DNA of 64,000 nt from Elusimicrobia bacterium GWB2_63_16 (GTDB lineage Bacteria; Elusimicrobiota; Elusimicrobia; Elusimicrobiales; UBA9959). The stretch lies in NCBI GenBank assembly GCA_001799715.1, contig MGTZ01000060.1, positions 30,120-94,119 of the forward strand. The letters are read 5' to 3'. Position 1 is the first letter of the stretch. Each line of letters begins with the position of its first letter. Below the pieces are notes generated by a model. That model saw only the letters and a list, made by a program, of their open reading frames with translations, searched no databases and was not told the DNA's origin. The position numbers were made by a program, and so were the translations under genes. Shown one piece after another: positions 42,306-51,461 of the stretch.

Positions 42306-42380
42306 TTGACACTAATGATACCCGTTTGGTATCATTATGCCTCAAAACGCTTGACCCCGCCCCCACGGAAGGTATATAAT
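42306..42380 (+). promoter_or_regulatory. Two tandem promoters with a 10-base dyad operator
   Basis: P1: TTGACA (42306-42311), 18 bases, TATCAT (42330-42335). P2: TTGACC (42351-42356), 18 bases, TATAAT (42375-42380). P1 is covered by a perfect dyad, TAATGATACC-CGTTT-GGTATCATTA (42313-42322 with 42328-42337). From P2 the leader to the next ATG (42554) is about 165 bases and contains no recognised riboswitch. Confidence 0.65.
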
Positions 42381-42553
42381 AGGCCTTGAGGGGAAAACAC
42401 TTACTACAGGCAGCAGCGGCCGGAACGGCGCGCACAACGCGACTTCCTTACAATAACCGCCAAGCCAACCTTAGGTCCGCGAAGGCGCAAGCCTGCCGCC
42501 GGACACGCAGCCGGACGCAACCCGCTGCCCAAGACCAGACGGAGGAAAGCGAA

Positions 42554-42895
42554 ATGCTTAAGTTAGCCGTGAAAAAGAACAACAAAACGACCGCAGCCAA
42601 GCCCGCCAAGCCGGCGAAGATCCTCAACACCGAGGAATACGTGGTTATCGACTACCCGAAGAACCTGGAAACCATCACCGCCCGCACCTACTGCGTGCGC
42701 ATGGGCGCCAGCGACTGCACCGGGATGGACATCTCCATCAACGACCAGCCCTGGCAGCCTTGCCGCCACGCCGTGGGGTACTGGTGGTTCGACTGGGCCA
42801 ACTTCCAGCCCGGCACCCACCAGCTGGTGGCCCGCATGCACAAGCGCAACGGGGAGTACCTGATCTCCAAGCGCCGCCGCTGCAAAGTCAACTAA
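42554..42895 (+). CDS. Small conserved-looking protein of unknown function
   Basis: The ATG at 42554 follows GGAGGAAAGCGAA, so it is preferred over the longer frame that begins just after the promoter. The 113-residue product has a Lys/Ala/Pro-rich start (about 1-24, 'KKNNKTTAAKPAKPAK') and a compact domain with many aromatic residues: 'YVVIDYPKNLETITA', 'MDISINDQPWQPCRHAVGYW', 'FDWANFQPGTHQLVAR'. No signal peptide or membrane helix is present. The domain looks like a small beta sandwich. A related block ('VEFSVNGGAW') appears in the truncated gene at 63847. It has its own promoters and terminator. Confidence 0.6.
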   Translation: MLKLAVKKNNKTTAAKPAKPAKILNTEEYVVIDYPKNLETITARTYCVRMGASDCTGMDISINDQPWQPCRHAVGYWWFDWANFQPGTHQLVARMHKRNGEYLISKRRRCKVN

Positions 42896-42912
42896 GACCG
42901 CAGCCGGACAAG

Positions 42913-42963
42913 AACAGCCGTCTCAAGGAGCCCCCCGGGGCCCCATCGAGGCGGCTGTTTTCT
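42913..42963 (+). terminator. Rho-independent terminator
   Basis: ACAGCCGTCTC and GAGGCGGCTGT pair (one G-U) around a GC-rich loop and run into TTTTCTTT. The -10 of the pyruvate kinase gene overlaps its 3' side. Confidence 0.78.
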
Positions 42964-42967
42964 TTGG

Positions 42968-42973
42968 TAGAAT
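42968..42973 (+). promoter_or_regulatory. -10 element of the pyruvate kinase gene
   Basis: TAGAAT (42968-42973) ends 6 bases before the ATG at 42980, placing transcription start at or next to the start codon. No ribosome site is visible and no good -35 is seen. Confidence 0.45.
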
Positions 42974-42979
42974 AAAACC

Positions 42980-44014
<1,035 letters not shown>

Positions 44015-44066
44015 GGCCCAGAAAATAAGGGGTCCTTAGCCCCTGCCGCCGCGCTCCCCGCGCGGC

Positions 44067-44072
44067 TATAAT
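44067..44072 (+). promoter_or_regulatory. -10 element upstream of the S41 peptidase gene
   Basis: A consensus TATAAT (44067-44072) lies 40 bases before the chosen ATG at 44113. No clear -35 is seen. Confidence 0.45.
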
Positions 44073-44112
44073 AGTAATAGTGAAATCATTCCCTAATTCG
44101 CCAGGAGCTGTC

Positions 44113-45912
44113 ATGAAATATCCTCTTGTGGGCCTGTTCGCCGCCCTCTGCGGACTCTCGTTTTTTACCGGCGCCGCCGCCGCACCGCTCGCGGAACTGG
44201 AGGCCGCCGCGGCCGCCTCACCCGAAGACTTCGGCAAGGTCTTCGACAACGCCGACCGCGCCCCGGGCTCTCCCGACGCGCGCGCCATGACCCAGGAGCA
44301 GCTGCGCCAGACCATGCTGGCCGACCTGGATTCCATCAAGAACATCTTCGAGGCGCGCTACGCCCCGGCCGGCTGGAAAGGGGAGCTCAACGGCTGGGAC
44401 CTGGACGCCGAGATGCAGAAAGCCCGGGAGGCGGTGAACGCCATGCCCGAGCCCAGCGTCAAAGAATACCAGAAGATCGTAAAGCGCCTGTTCGCCTCCA
44501 CGCAGGACTACCATGTCTCCGTCTCCTTCCATTCCACGGAGATGGCCTCGCTGCCGATAGGGATCACCGAGTCCGGCGGCAGGTATTACATCTCAGGCAT
44601 CAACCGCAAGCTGCTCCCCGAGAGCTCTTTCCCGTACAAGGTGGGCGACGAGATCACCGTTTTCGACGGCAAGCCGGCCGCCGAGGCCGTGGCCGAGCGC
44701 ATGGCCGCCGCCGGCATGAACAACGTGCCCGGAGCCGACAGGGCGATGGCGGCCAGCCTGCTGCGCTTCCGCGGCGGCATGCTGGGCGACACCGTGCCCA
44801 CCGGCCCGGTTAAGCTCGAGATAAAACCCGCCGGAGCCGCGCTGGCCGTACCGGTGGAGCTCAACTGGTCCTACGTGCCCGAACTGATAGCCCCGCAGCC
44901 TTTCCTCAATAAGGGCGCCAGGCGCGCCCTGCCGCTGGACTGGCTCTCGGTGATGTACGCCGACCCGCTGGCCGCCGCCGCCGGGCCCGTGGCCGCCGGC
45001 CACGGCATGGGCGACAGGGAAGGCCCGCTGCCCGACCTCGGCGAGAAGGTCTGGCAGGCCCCGGCAGATTCGCTCTTCCGCGCCTACGTCTACCGCAACC
45101 CGGCCGACGGCAGGAACACCGGCTACGTGCGCATAGCCTCCTACATGGTGGAGGACCCCGACGCGATGGTGCGGGACTTCTCCCGCCTGGTCGCCGAACT
45201 GGAGCGCCGCTCCGACAGGCTGGTGATAGACCAGCTCAACAACCCCGGCGGCATAGTCTTTTACCTCTACGCGCTGGCCTCCATGCTCACCGACGCGCCG
45301 CTGGCCGTACCTGCGCACAGCATCACGCTGACGCCGGCCGACGTGGCTTCCGCGATAAGTTTCGTGACCGAGACCGCCCAGATGAAGACCGAGGCCCAGG
45401 CCAGGGAAGCCCTGGGCGAGACGCTGGCCGGCTACCCGGTGTCGCTGGAACTGCTCACCGGCATGCGCGCCCAGTCGGCCGCCGTGATCGGGCAGTGGAA
45501 CGAAGGCAAGGTCCTCACCGACCCGCTGCCGCTGTTCGGCCTGGCGGCGGTCAAGCCCGCCTACGGGGCCCGCTACACCAAGCCCATCATGATCCTCACC
45601 AACGAGCGCGACATGTCCGGCGGCGACTTCTTCCCGGCGATAATGCAGGACAACCGCCGGGCCGTCACCTTCGGCGCGCGCACCGGCGGCGCCGGCGGCG
45701 TGGTGAAGAAGTACAAGTACCAGAACAGCCTGCTGGGCATGGACGAATTCAACCTCACGGAGACCATCGCCTACCGCCCGGGCGGCCAGCCGATAGAGAG
45801 CCTCGGCGTCACGCCCGACATCCCTTACGCGGTGCAGCCCGGCGACCTGCAGGCGGGGTTCAGGGCCTACGCGGCCGCCGTCAACGCCGCGGCCGCCGGC
45901 CTTACCAGGTAA
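44113..45912 (+). CDS. Secreted S41-family (C-terminal-processing-like) peptidase
   Basis: The ATG at 44113 follows CCAGGAGCTGTC and begins a signal peptide ('MKYPLVGLFAALCGLSFF', cleavage near 'GAAAAP'); an upstream GTG at 44080 would put residues before it. The 599-residue product has an N-terminal helical region, a PDZ-like segment ('KVGDEITVFDGKPAAEAVAE') and the S41 core: 'DRLVIDQLNNPGGIVFYL', 'PIMILTNERDMSGGDFFPAI' with the likely nucleophile Ser in 'DMSGGD', and 'GARTGGAGG'. It is longer than CtpA because of an insertion of about 120 residues in the core. A protein-degrading role in the periplasm or outside is likely. It is a single-gene unit. Confidence 0.85.
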   Translation: MKYPLVGLFAALCGLSFFTGAAAAPLAELEAAAAASPEDFGKVFDNADRAPGSPDARAMTQEQLRQTMLADLDSIKNIFEARYAPAGWKGELNGWDLDAEMQKAREAVNAMPEPSVKEYQKIVKRLFASTQDYHVSVSFHSTEMASLPIGITESGGRYYISGINRKLLPESSFPYKVGDEITVFDGKPAAEAVAERMAAAGMNNVPGADRAMAASLLRFRGGMLGDTVPTGPVKLEIKPAGAALAVPVELNWSYVPELIAPQPFLNKGARRALPLDWLSVMYADPLAAAAGPVAAGHGMGDREGPLPDLGEKVWQAPADSLFRAYVYRNPADGRNTGYVRIASYMVEDPDAMVRDFSRLVAELERRSDRLVIDQLNNPGGIVFYLYALASMLTDAPLAVPAHSITLTPADVASAISFVTETAQMKTEAQAREALGETLAGYPVSLELLTGMRAQSAAVIGQWNEGKVLTDPLPLFGLAAVKPAYGARYTKPIMILTNERDMSGGDFFPAIMQDNRRAVTFGARTGGAGGVVKKYKYQNSLLGMDEFNLTETIAYRPGGQPIESLGVTPDIPYAVQPGDLQAGFRAYAAAVNAAAAGLTR

Positions 45913-45931
45913 AAGCCGCCGCGCATGGCAG

Positions 45932-45966
45932 GGCCCCCCGCGGGTTGCGGGGGGCCTTTCTTTTTT
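45932..45966 (+). terminator. Rho-independent terminator
   Basis: GGCCCCCCGC (45932-45941) pairs with GCGGGGGGCC (45947-45956) around GGGTT, followed by TTTCTTTTTT. Confidence 0.88.
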
Positions 45967-46135
45967 CCGTACGGCCGCCGCCGCCCGCGGCCTTGACTGG
46001 CCGCACCCTTATATTGTGTCATTAGGGCTAGAGGGGTTGGGAGAATTCAAGTAAAACCGCGCGAACGCAGCTTCCGGAGAACGGAGGCCGACGTTCGCCC
46101 CTAAGCACAATAGAAACAAGTTAAGGAGACACAAA

Positions 46136-46690
46136 ATGAAAAGATCAGCATTCATGCTAGCCGGGCTTTTCCTGCTCGCGGCGGCCATACCGGCCCTCGC
46201 CCAGGAAACCCCCGAGGACAAGCAGGCGGACAAAGCCGTAATGGAGATGGAAAAGAACGCCGCCACTCCGGAAGGCCAGGAGCGCGTGGCCAACAAAATA
46301 AAGACCCAGTTCGGAGTGGACGACGCCCGGGTGCAGGCCATGAAGGACTCGGGCCTGAGCAACGGCGAGATCCAGATAGCCCTCGCCCTCGCCCAGGGCA
46401 TGCCCGGCGGCATCAACGACGAGAACGTGCAGAAGCTTACCGCCCTGCGCCAGGGCCCGCCGAAGGCCGGCTGGGGCAAGATAGCCAAGGACCTGGGCCT
46501 CAAGGTCGGCCCGGCCATCAGCAAGGCCAAGAAGGCCGCCGCCGAACTCCGCAAGGAAGAGGCCAAGGCCAAGAGAGAAAAGGCCATGAAAGAGGCCAAG
46601 GAAAGGAAAGGCGGCAAGAATATGAAGGGTGACAGGCCCGAAAAGCCCACCAAGATGGACAGGCCCGAGAAGGGCGGCGGCAAGAAATAA
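46136..46690 (+). CDS. Secreted lysine-rich helical protein of unknown function
   Basis: The ATG follows TTAAGGAGACACAAA. The 184-residue product has a signal peptide (1-22, ending 'IPALAQ'), an acidic helical part, a middle region with 'GLSNGEIQIALALAQGMPGG', and a long Lys/Ala/Glu helix ('AKKAAAELRKEEAKAKREKA') ending in a Lys/Gly/Pro-rich tail ('KGGKNMKGDRPEKPTKMDRP'). No domain is recognised. The basic tail could bind lipopolysaccharide, nucleic acid or peptidoglycan. The gene has its own terminator. The 220 bases before it contain no other gene. Confidence 0.65.
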   Translation: MKRSAFMLAGLFLLAAAIPALAQETPEDKQADKAVMEMEKNAATPEGQERVANKIKTQFGVDDARVQAMKDSGLSNGEIQIALALAQGMPGGINDENVQKLTALRQGPPKAGWGKIAKDLGLKVGPAISKAKKAAAELRKEEAKAKREKAMKEAKERKGGKNMKGDRPEKPTKMDRPEKGGGKK

Positions 46691-46705
46691 CCAACCGCGC
46701 TGTAG

Positions 46706-46734
46706 ACCGGCCCCGCGGGGGGCCGGTTTATAAT
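46706..46734 (+). terminator. Terminator hairpin overlapping the -10 of the next gene
   Basis: ACCGGCCCC (46706-46714) pairs with GGGGCCGGT (46719-46727), followed by TTTATAATTT. The same stretch contains TATAAT (46729-46734), a good -10 for the DUF481 gene 40 bases downstream. Confidence 0.7.
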
Positions 46735-46773
46735 TTCAGAGATAAAAACACCAGCGACTTACAAGGAGACTAC

Positions 46774-47493
46774 ATGAAAACCGCAATACTGCTTATCCCC
46801 GTACTGGCCCTCGCGGCCGCGGCCCAGGCGCAGGAAGCCCCAAAAAAATGGAAGGACGCCGCCGAGCTGTCATACGTGCAGACCTCCGGCAACTCCAAGA
46901 CCACCACCCTTTCAGCCAAGAACCTCTTCAACTACGACTGGCAGAAAGCCGCGCTGGAACTGGCCGCAGGCGGCCTGGGCACCAAGAGCGGCACCTCCGT
47001 GACGGGGGAGCAATACAACGCCTCGGAGAAAGTAAGCTGGAAACTGACCGGAAAGAATTACACCTTTGAAAAGATAGCCTGGGACAAGAACCGCTTCGCC
47101 GGCATCAAGGACCGCTGGGACCTGGGCGTCGGCGTCGGCCGCCACATCCTGGAGTCCGCAGACGACCAACTGTTCGCCGAAGTCGGCGGCGGCTACATGT
47201 TCGAGGACAGGATGCCCGGCTCGGAGAACAAGTCCTTCGGCACCTACCGCGGCTACGCCAAGTACATCCGCACGCTGTCGGCCACGGCCAACGCCAGCCA
47301 GGACTTCGAGTACCTGGGCAACCTCAAGGAGTCCGACGGCTACCGCATGAACGCCGAGACCGCCCTGGCGGCCTCCATCAGCAGCCACTTCTCCCTGAAG
47401 GCTTCCCACGTCTGGAAATACGTCAACTCTCCGTCGGCCGGGTTCAGAAAGACCGACACTATCAACATGCTGTCGCTCATCGTTAACTACTGA
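46774..47493 (+). CDS. DUF481-family outer-membrane protein (YdiY-like)
   Basis: The 239-residue product has a signal peptide (1-19) and the DUF481 pattern. It opens with 'AELSYVQTSGNSKTTTLSAK', has alternating amphipathic strands and a conserved 'WDLGVGVGRHIL' segment, and ends 'DTINMLSLIVNY', a C-terminal aromatic as in barrels inserted by BamA. The family is a small barrel of unknown function, often induced by salt or acid. The ATG has a ribosome site (AAGGAGACTAC). It lies 28 bases upstream of mscL, so the two may be co-transcribed; both fit osmotic stress. Confidence 0.85.
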   Translation: MKTAILLIPVLALAAAAQAQEAPKKWKDAAELSYVQTSGNSKTTTLSAKNLFNYDWQKAALELAAGGLGTKSGTSVTGEQYNASEKVSWKLTGKNYTFEKIAWDKNRFAGIKDRWDLGVGVGRHILESADDQLFAEVGGGYMFEDRMPGSENKSFGTYRGYAKYIRTLSATANASQDFEYLGNLKESDGYRMNAETALAASISSHFSLKASHVWKYVNSPSAGFRKTDTINMLSLIVNY

Positions 47494-47521
47494 TCCCGCG
47501 GGTAATAATAAGGAGACTTAA

Positions 47522-47965
47522 ATGCTCAAAGACTTCAAAGAATTCATCATGCGCGGCAACGTGGTGGACATGGCCGTGGGCGTCATCATCGGCGGCGCCT
47601 TCGGCAAGATCGTCACCTCGCTGGTCGGCGACGTCATCATGCCGCCCATCGGCCGGCTGACCGGCGGCGTGGACTTCTCCAGCCTCTACATCAACCTCTC
47701 CGGGGTCGCCTACGCGAGCCTCGCCGAGGCGCAGAAGGCCGGGGCCGCCACCATCAACTATGGCCTGTTCCTCAACACCGTCATCAACTTCCTGATCGTG
47801 GCCGGCGCCATCTTCCTGATGATCAGCCAGATGAACCGGCTGAAGGCGAAGTTCGACAAGCCGGCCCCCGCGGCCGCGCCCGGCACCAGGGAATGCCCCC
47901 TGTGCCTGTCGGTGATCCCGCTCAAAGCGGTGAAGTGCGCCCACTGCGCCTCGGACCTGAAGTAA
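47522..47965 (+). CDS. mscL: Large-conductance mechanosensitive channel
   Basis: The 147-residue product matches MscL: the N-terminal helix '[20 protein letters not shown]', TM1 '[20 protein letters not shown]', the loop, and TM2 '[20 protein letters not shown]'. The C-terminal end has two CxxC pairs, '[20 protein letters not shown]', which occur in many MscL proteins as a zinc-ribbon-like tail. The channel opens under membrane tension to release solutes on osmotic downshock. Ribosome site AAGGAGACTTAA. It follows the DUF481 gene and ends before a strong terminator. Confidence 0.96.
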   Translation: MLKDFKEFIMRGNVVDMAVGVIIGGAFGKIVTSLVGDVIMPPIGRLTGGVDFSSLYINLSGVAYASLAEAQKAGAATINYGLFLNTVINFLIVAGAIFLMISQMNRLKAKFDKPAPAAAPGTRECPLCLSVIPLKAVKCAHCASDLK

Positions 47966-47986
47966 GCCCGCTGCAAGGCGATAAAG

Positions 47987-48012
47987 GGCTCCCCTCGAGG
48001 GGAGCCTTTTTT
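47987..48012 (+). terminator. Rho-independent terminator
   Basis: GGCTCCCCTCGAGGGGAGCC (47987-48006) is a perfect palindrome followed by six T. Confidence 0.92.
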
Positions 48013-48032
48013 GCTTCCCTCCGCGGCCGCCA

Positions 48033-48061
48033 TTGGCGATACGTACAGCATTTGATACTAT
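48033..48061 (+). promoter_or_regulatory. Putative promoter of the two-component operon
   Basis: TTGGCG (48033-48038), 17 bases, TACTAT (48056-48061). The expected transcription start falls at the ATG (48068), so the mRNA would be leaderless; no ribosome site is seen. Confidence 0.45.
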
Positions 48062-48067
48062 TCTCGA

Positions 48068-49372
48068 ATGCCGTCAAAGAGCACCCGCCAGCGCATACTG
48101 CCTCCCGAGCAGGCCATACACGCGCTGCACCCGCAGGTCCCCAAGAACGAGGTCATCCACGCACTGCGCGAGCGCGTCAAGGAATTGACCGCGCTGCATT
48201 CCACCGTCTGCATACTGCAGAACTACGATCTTTCCACGGTCGAGATCCTGGACCGGGTGGTAAAACTGATCCCGCCCGCGTGGCAGTATCCGGAAAACAC
48301 CGCCGGCCGCATACTGGTAGGAAAGCACGAAAGCCGTACTAAAGGCTTCAGGCGCACCCCCTGGCTGCAGGCCTGCGATTTCCAGGTCAGCCCGGAGCTG
48401 GCGGGGCGTATAGAAGTGTATTACCTCAGGAAATCCCCGCCGGAAGCCGAAGGCCCGTTCCTGGCGGAAGAGCGCAACCTGATAAACTCCCTCGCGGACA
48501 TGCTGCGCGTCTACTTCGAGCGCAAGCTCGCGTCCAAAGCCCTGCTGGACGCGCACAAAGACCTCGAAAAGCGCGTGAAGCAGCGCACCGCCGAGCTTCA
48601 GAAACTCAATACAGCGCTGAAGGCGGAAGTCCGCGAGCGGGAACTGCGCCAGAAAGAGATACTCTCCTACCAGGAGAAACTGCGCGGCCTCTCCGCCGAG
48701 CTCATCCTCACCGAAGAGCGCGAGCGCCGCGAGATTGCCACCGACCTGCACGACGTGATAGGCCAGACGCTGGCCATGGCCAAAATGAAGACGGGCGCGC
48801 TGCGCGGCTTCTGCTCCGCGCCCGAGGCGGCCGGCGGCCTGAAGGACCTTTCCTCTTTTATCGACGAGGCCATCCTCGCCACCCGCAGCCTCACCTTCCA
48901 GCTGGCCTCGCCGATACTCTACGAGCTGGGGCTGGAGAGCGCCCTGGAACGCCTGGCCGAGGATATGCGCAAGCGCCACGGCCTGCGCGTGGATTTCAGC
49001 GGCGACGGCAGGAACAAGCCGCTGCCTACCGAGACCAGCGTGATGATCTTCAAGGCCGTGCGCGAACTTCTGATGAACGCTGTGAAACACGCCAAGGCGT
49101 CAAGCGTGAAAGTGCGGGTCCGCAGAGCCGCCGGCAAAATTGCGGTGACCGTGCGCGACAACGGCCGCGGTTTCGCCGCCGGCGCGGCTTCGGGCTACGG
49201 CACGGACCGGCGCGGCTTCGGGCTGTTCTCCATCCGCGAAAAAGTATCCCACCTGGGCGGGGCGTTCCGTCTGAGCACCAGGCCCGGCGCCGGTACGCTC
49301 GCCGTGATAACGGCCCCTCTGGGCAAAGGCAAAAACCATGGAAAAGAAAATCCTCATCTGCGACGACCATAA
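48068..49372 (+). CDS. Soluble sensor histidine kinase (HisKA_3/NarX type)
   Basis: The 434-residue product has no membrane helix. A GAF-like sensor domain (about 30-160, with 'LIPPAWQYPENTAGRILVGK' and 'GPFLAEERNLINSLADML') is followed by a coiled coil (about 165-220) and the HisKA_3 dimerisation helix with His228 in 'REIATDLHDVIGQTLA'. The HATPase domain has 'RELLMNAVKHAKA', 'VRDNGRGF' and 'GFGLFSIREKV'. It should phosphorylate the LuxR-type regulator whose gene overlaps its 3' end by 35 bases. The signal is cytoplasmic and unknown. Confidence 0.9.
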   Translation: MPSKSTRQRILPPEQAIHALHPQVPKNEVIHALRERVKELTALHSTVCILQNYDLSTVEILDRVVKLIPPAWQYPENTAGRILVGKHESRTKGFRRTPWLQACDFQVSPELAGRIEVYYLRKSPPEAEGPFLAEERNLINSLADMLRVYFERKLASKALLDAHKDLEKRVKQRTAELQKLNTALKAEVRERELRQKEILSYQEKLRGLSAELILTEERERREIATDLHDVIGQTLAMAKMKTGALRGFCSAPEAAGGLKDLSSFIDEAILATRSLTFQLASPILYELGLESALERLAEDMRKRHGLRVDFSGDGRNKPLPTETSVMIFKAVRELLMNAVKHAKASSVKVRVRRAAGKIAVTVRDNGRGFAAGAASGYGTDRRGFGLFSIREKVSHLGGAFRLSTRPGAGTLAVITAPLGKGKNHGKENPHLRRP

Positions 49373-49985
49373 GATCTTCCGCGAAGGCCTGCGCGCGCTG
49401 CTCGAGGGCCAGCCCGGCGTGAAAGTGGTGGGGGGGGCCCGCGACGGACTGGAAGCCGTAAAACTGGCGCGCGAACTTTCCCCGGACATAGTTATAATGG
49501 ACATCTCCATGCCGGGCCTCAACGGCATAGAGGCCGCGCGCAAGCTGGCCAAGGTCAGAAAGTCGGCGCGGGTCATAGCGCTTTCCATGCACAACGACCG
49601 CAAATACGTAACCGAGATCTTCAAGGCCGGCGCGCGCGCCTACCTGCTTAAAGACTCGGCGTTCGAGGAGCTCCTGGACGCCATCAAGGCCGTCAGCTGC
49701 GGCCGCTACTTCCTGAGCGCCGGGATAACCAGCATAGTGCTGAGCGACTATATCAAAGGCCCCGCCGGGGACCCGCGCAGCCCGTTCTCCATCCTTTCCG
49801 CCCGCGAGCGCGAGGTGCTGCAATTGCTCGCCGAGGGCCTGCGCACAAAAGAGATCTCCCATAAACTGGCCCTCAGCGTAAAGACCGTGGAGACCCACCG
49901 CAAGAAGATCATGGAAAAACTGGGCATTGCCAGCATAGCCGGGCTCACCCGCTACGCCGTCAAGGAAGGCCTGGTCAGCCTGTAG
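49338..49985 (+). CDS. NarL/LuxR-type response regulator
   Basis: The 215-residue product has a receiver domain (1-120) with the acidic pair 'ICDDHKIF', Asp55 in 'IVIMDISMPGLNG', and Lys in 'AYLLKDSA'. A LuxR-type DNA-binding domain follows (about 150-215) with 'LSAREREVLQLLAEGLRTKE' and 'LSVKTVETHRKKIMEKL'. It overlaps the kinase gene, so they form a two-component pair. Targets are unknown; no adjacent gene is an obvious one, although amtB follows after a REP-like element. Confidence 0.94.
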   Translation: MEKKILICDDHKIFREGLRALLEGQPGVKVVGGARDGLEAVKLARELSPDIVIMDISMPGLNGIEAARKLAKVRKSARVIALSMHNDRKYVTEIFKAGARAYLLKDSAFEELLDAIKAVSCGRYFLSAGITSIVLSDYIKGPAGDPRSPFSILSAREREVLQLLAEGLRTKEISHKLALSVKTVETHRKKIMEKLGIASIAGLTRYAVKEGLVSL

Positions 49986-49996
49986 CGCCGCCCCTC

Positions 49997-50066
49997 GTCA
50001 TTCCGGCGAAAGCCGGAATCCGGGATTTCATCTTCGCCGCTGGCCCACGGCTTTCGCCGGGGTGAC
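49997..50066. repeat. REP-like palindromic element
   Basis: GTCATTCCGGCGAAAGCCG (49997-50015) and CGGCTTTCGCCGGGGTGAC (50048-50066) are imperfect inverted copies 32 bases apart. The inner ATTCCGGC-GAAA-GCCGGAAT is itself a hairpin. This matches the widespread 'CATTCCGGCGAAAGCCGGAAT' kind of extragenic palindrome. It lies between the response regulator and amtB and could also act as a terminator or mRNA stabiliser. Confidence 0.75.
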
Positions 50067-50136
50067 TGACGGCAGCTAGGGTTTTTCTACCGTCCTGCTA
50101 GGGGAATCCCCGATACCTCTTCTTTCCTCCAATCCA

Positions 50137-50142
50137 TATAAT
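50137..50142 (+). promoter_or_regulatory. -10 element of amtB
   Basis: TATAAT (50137-50142) lies 47 bases before the ATG of amtB. No convincing -35 (and no clear sigma-54 GG-GC element) is seen. Confidence 0.4.
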
Positions 50143-50189
50143 TGGGTATAGCGCGGCCGTCAGCGCGCGTACCCAAACGGAGGAATACT

Positions 50190-51398
50190 ATGTTCGATAC
50201 CGGAAATACCGGGTTCATGCTCGTGTCGACCAGCCTCGTCATGCTCATGACCCCCGGCCTCGCCTTCTTCTACGGCGGGCTCGTAGGCCGCAAGAGCGTG
50301 CTGGGCATCATGATGCAGAGTTTCGTTTCTCTCGGCGTTACCACGGTGCTGTGGTACGCCTTCGGCTACTCGCTGTGCTTCTCTGGCGGGGAGGGGGCCA
50401 TCATAGGCAACCTCGACATGGCCTTCCTGCGCGGCGTGGACCTGAATACGCCTTTCGCGGGCTCCAACAGCATCCCGCTCCTGGTGTTCTTCGCCTACCA
50501 GATGATGTTCGCCCAGATCACCCCGGCGCTCATCACCGGGGCGTTCACCAACCGCATCAACTTCAAAGCCTACCTGGTGTTCCTGGTGGCCTGGCTGATC
50601 TTCGTGTACTTCCCGCTCGTCCACATGGTGTGGGGCGGCGGCCTGCTGGCCAAGTGGGGCGTGCTCGACTTCGCCGGCGGCATAGTGGTGCACGCCACGG
50701 CGGGTTTCGCGGCGCTGGCCTCGGTATTCTTCGTGGGCAAGCGCAAGGTGGCCGACGCGGCGCACAGCATACCGCTGGTGGCGCTGGGCACGGGCCTCCT
50801 CTGGTTCGGCTGGTACGGCTTTAACGCCGGCTCCGAGCTCAAGGTGGACGCCGTCACGGCGCTGGCCTTCGTCAACACCGACATAGCGGCCTCCTTCGCG
50901 GCCGTCACCTGGCTGTTCCTGGCCTGGCACTTCGAGAAGAAGCCCAAGTTCCTGGGCCTGCTGACCGGCTCCATCGCCGGGCTGGCCACCATCACCCCGG
51001 GCGCGGGCTACGTCACCACCAAGGCGGCGGTCTTCATCGGGATACTCGCCAGCGTGGTCTGCTACCTGGCCGTCAACCTGAAGAACAAGCTGGGCTGGGA
51101 CGACGCGCTGGACGTGTGGGGCGTGCACGGCGTGGGCGGCGTGCTGGGCGTGATCCTGCTCGGCGTGTTCGGCACCACGGCGGTCAACGCCGCCGGCGCC
51201 AACGGCATCTACCACGGCGGCGCGGCCTTCTTCGGCAAGCAGGTGGCGGCCGTGTTCGGCACCGCGCTGTACGCCTTCGCCTTCTCCTACGCGGCCCTTC
51301 ACGTGATCAACCTGTTCACGCCCGTGAAGACCACCGAGAAAGAAGAAGAGATCGGCATGGACGAAGCGCTGCACGGCGAAACCGCCTACCTGCATTAA
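50190..51398 (+). CDS. amtB: Ammonium transporter (Amt/MEP family)
   Basis: I start at the ATG at 50190, after ACGGAGGAATACT; the frame extends to a TTG at 50142 but inside the promoter. The 402-residue product has about 11 membrane helices, starting 'NTGFMLVSTSLVMLMTPGLA'. The family's pore histidines lie in 'GGIVVHATAGFAALA' and 'VWGVHGVGGVLG', and 'FAQITPALITGAFTNRINF' is a signature block. It conducts ammonium/ammonia into the cell. GlnK, the usual partner gene, is not adjacent. The gene is monocistronic, ending at a strong terminator. Confidence 0.96.
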   Translation: MFDTGNTGFMLVSTSLVMLMTPGLAFFYGGLVGRKSVLGIMMQSFVSLGVTTVLWYAFGYSLCFSGGEGAIIGNLDMAFLRGVDLNTPFAGSNSIPLLVFFAYQMMFAQITPALITGAFTNRINFKAYLVFLVAWLIFVYFPLVHMVWGGGLLAKWGVLDFAGGIVVHATAGFAALASVFFVGKRKVADAAHSIPLVALGTGLLWFGWYGFNAGSELKVDAVTALAFVNTDIAASFAAVTWLFLAWHFEKKPKFLGLLTGSIAGLATITPGAGYVTTKAAVFIGILASVVCYLAVNLKNKLGWDDALDVWGVHGVGGVLGVILLGVFGTTAVNAAGANGIYHGGAAFFGKQVAAVFGTALYAFAFSYAALHVINLFTPVKTTEKEEEIGMDEALHGETAYLH

Positions 51399-51410
51399 AC
51401 AGCGCCTTTG

Positions 51411-51443
51411 AGCCCGCCCGGACAACCCCGGGCGGGCTTTTTA
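51411..51443 (+). terminator. Rho-independent terminator
   Basis: AGCCCGCCCG (51411-51420) pairs with CGGGCGGGCT (51429-51438) and is followed by TTTTT. Confidence 0.88.
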
Positions 51444-51461
51444 CTAACTTAAGGAGATACA

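Noticed and set aside
42386-42553. N-terminal extension of the small unknown protein at 42554
   Set aside because: It would begin at the predicted transcription start without a ribosome site; the ATG at 42554 has GGAGG and a normal protein start.
45993-46020. Promoter TTGACT...TATATT before the Lys-rich secreted protein
   Set aside because: The spacing is only about 11 bases, too short for a sigma-70 promoter.
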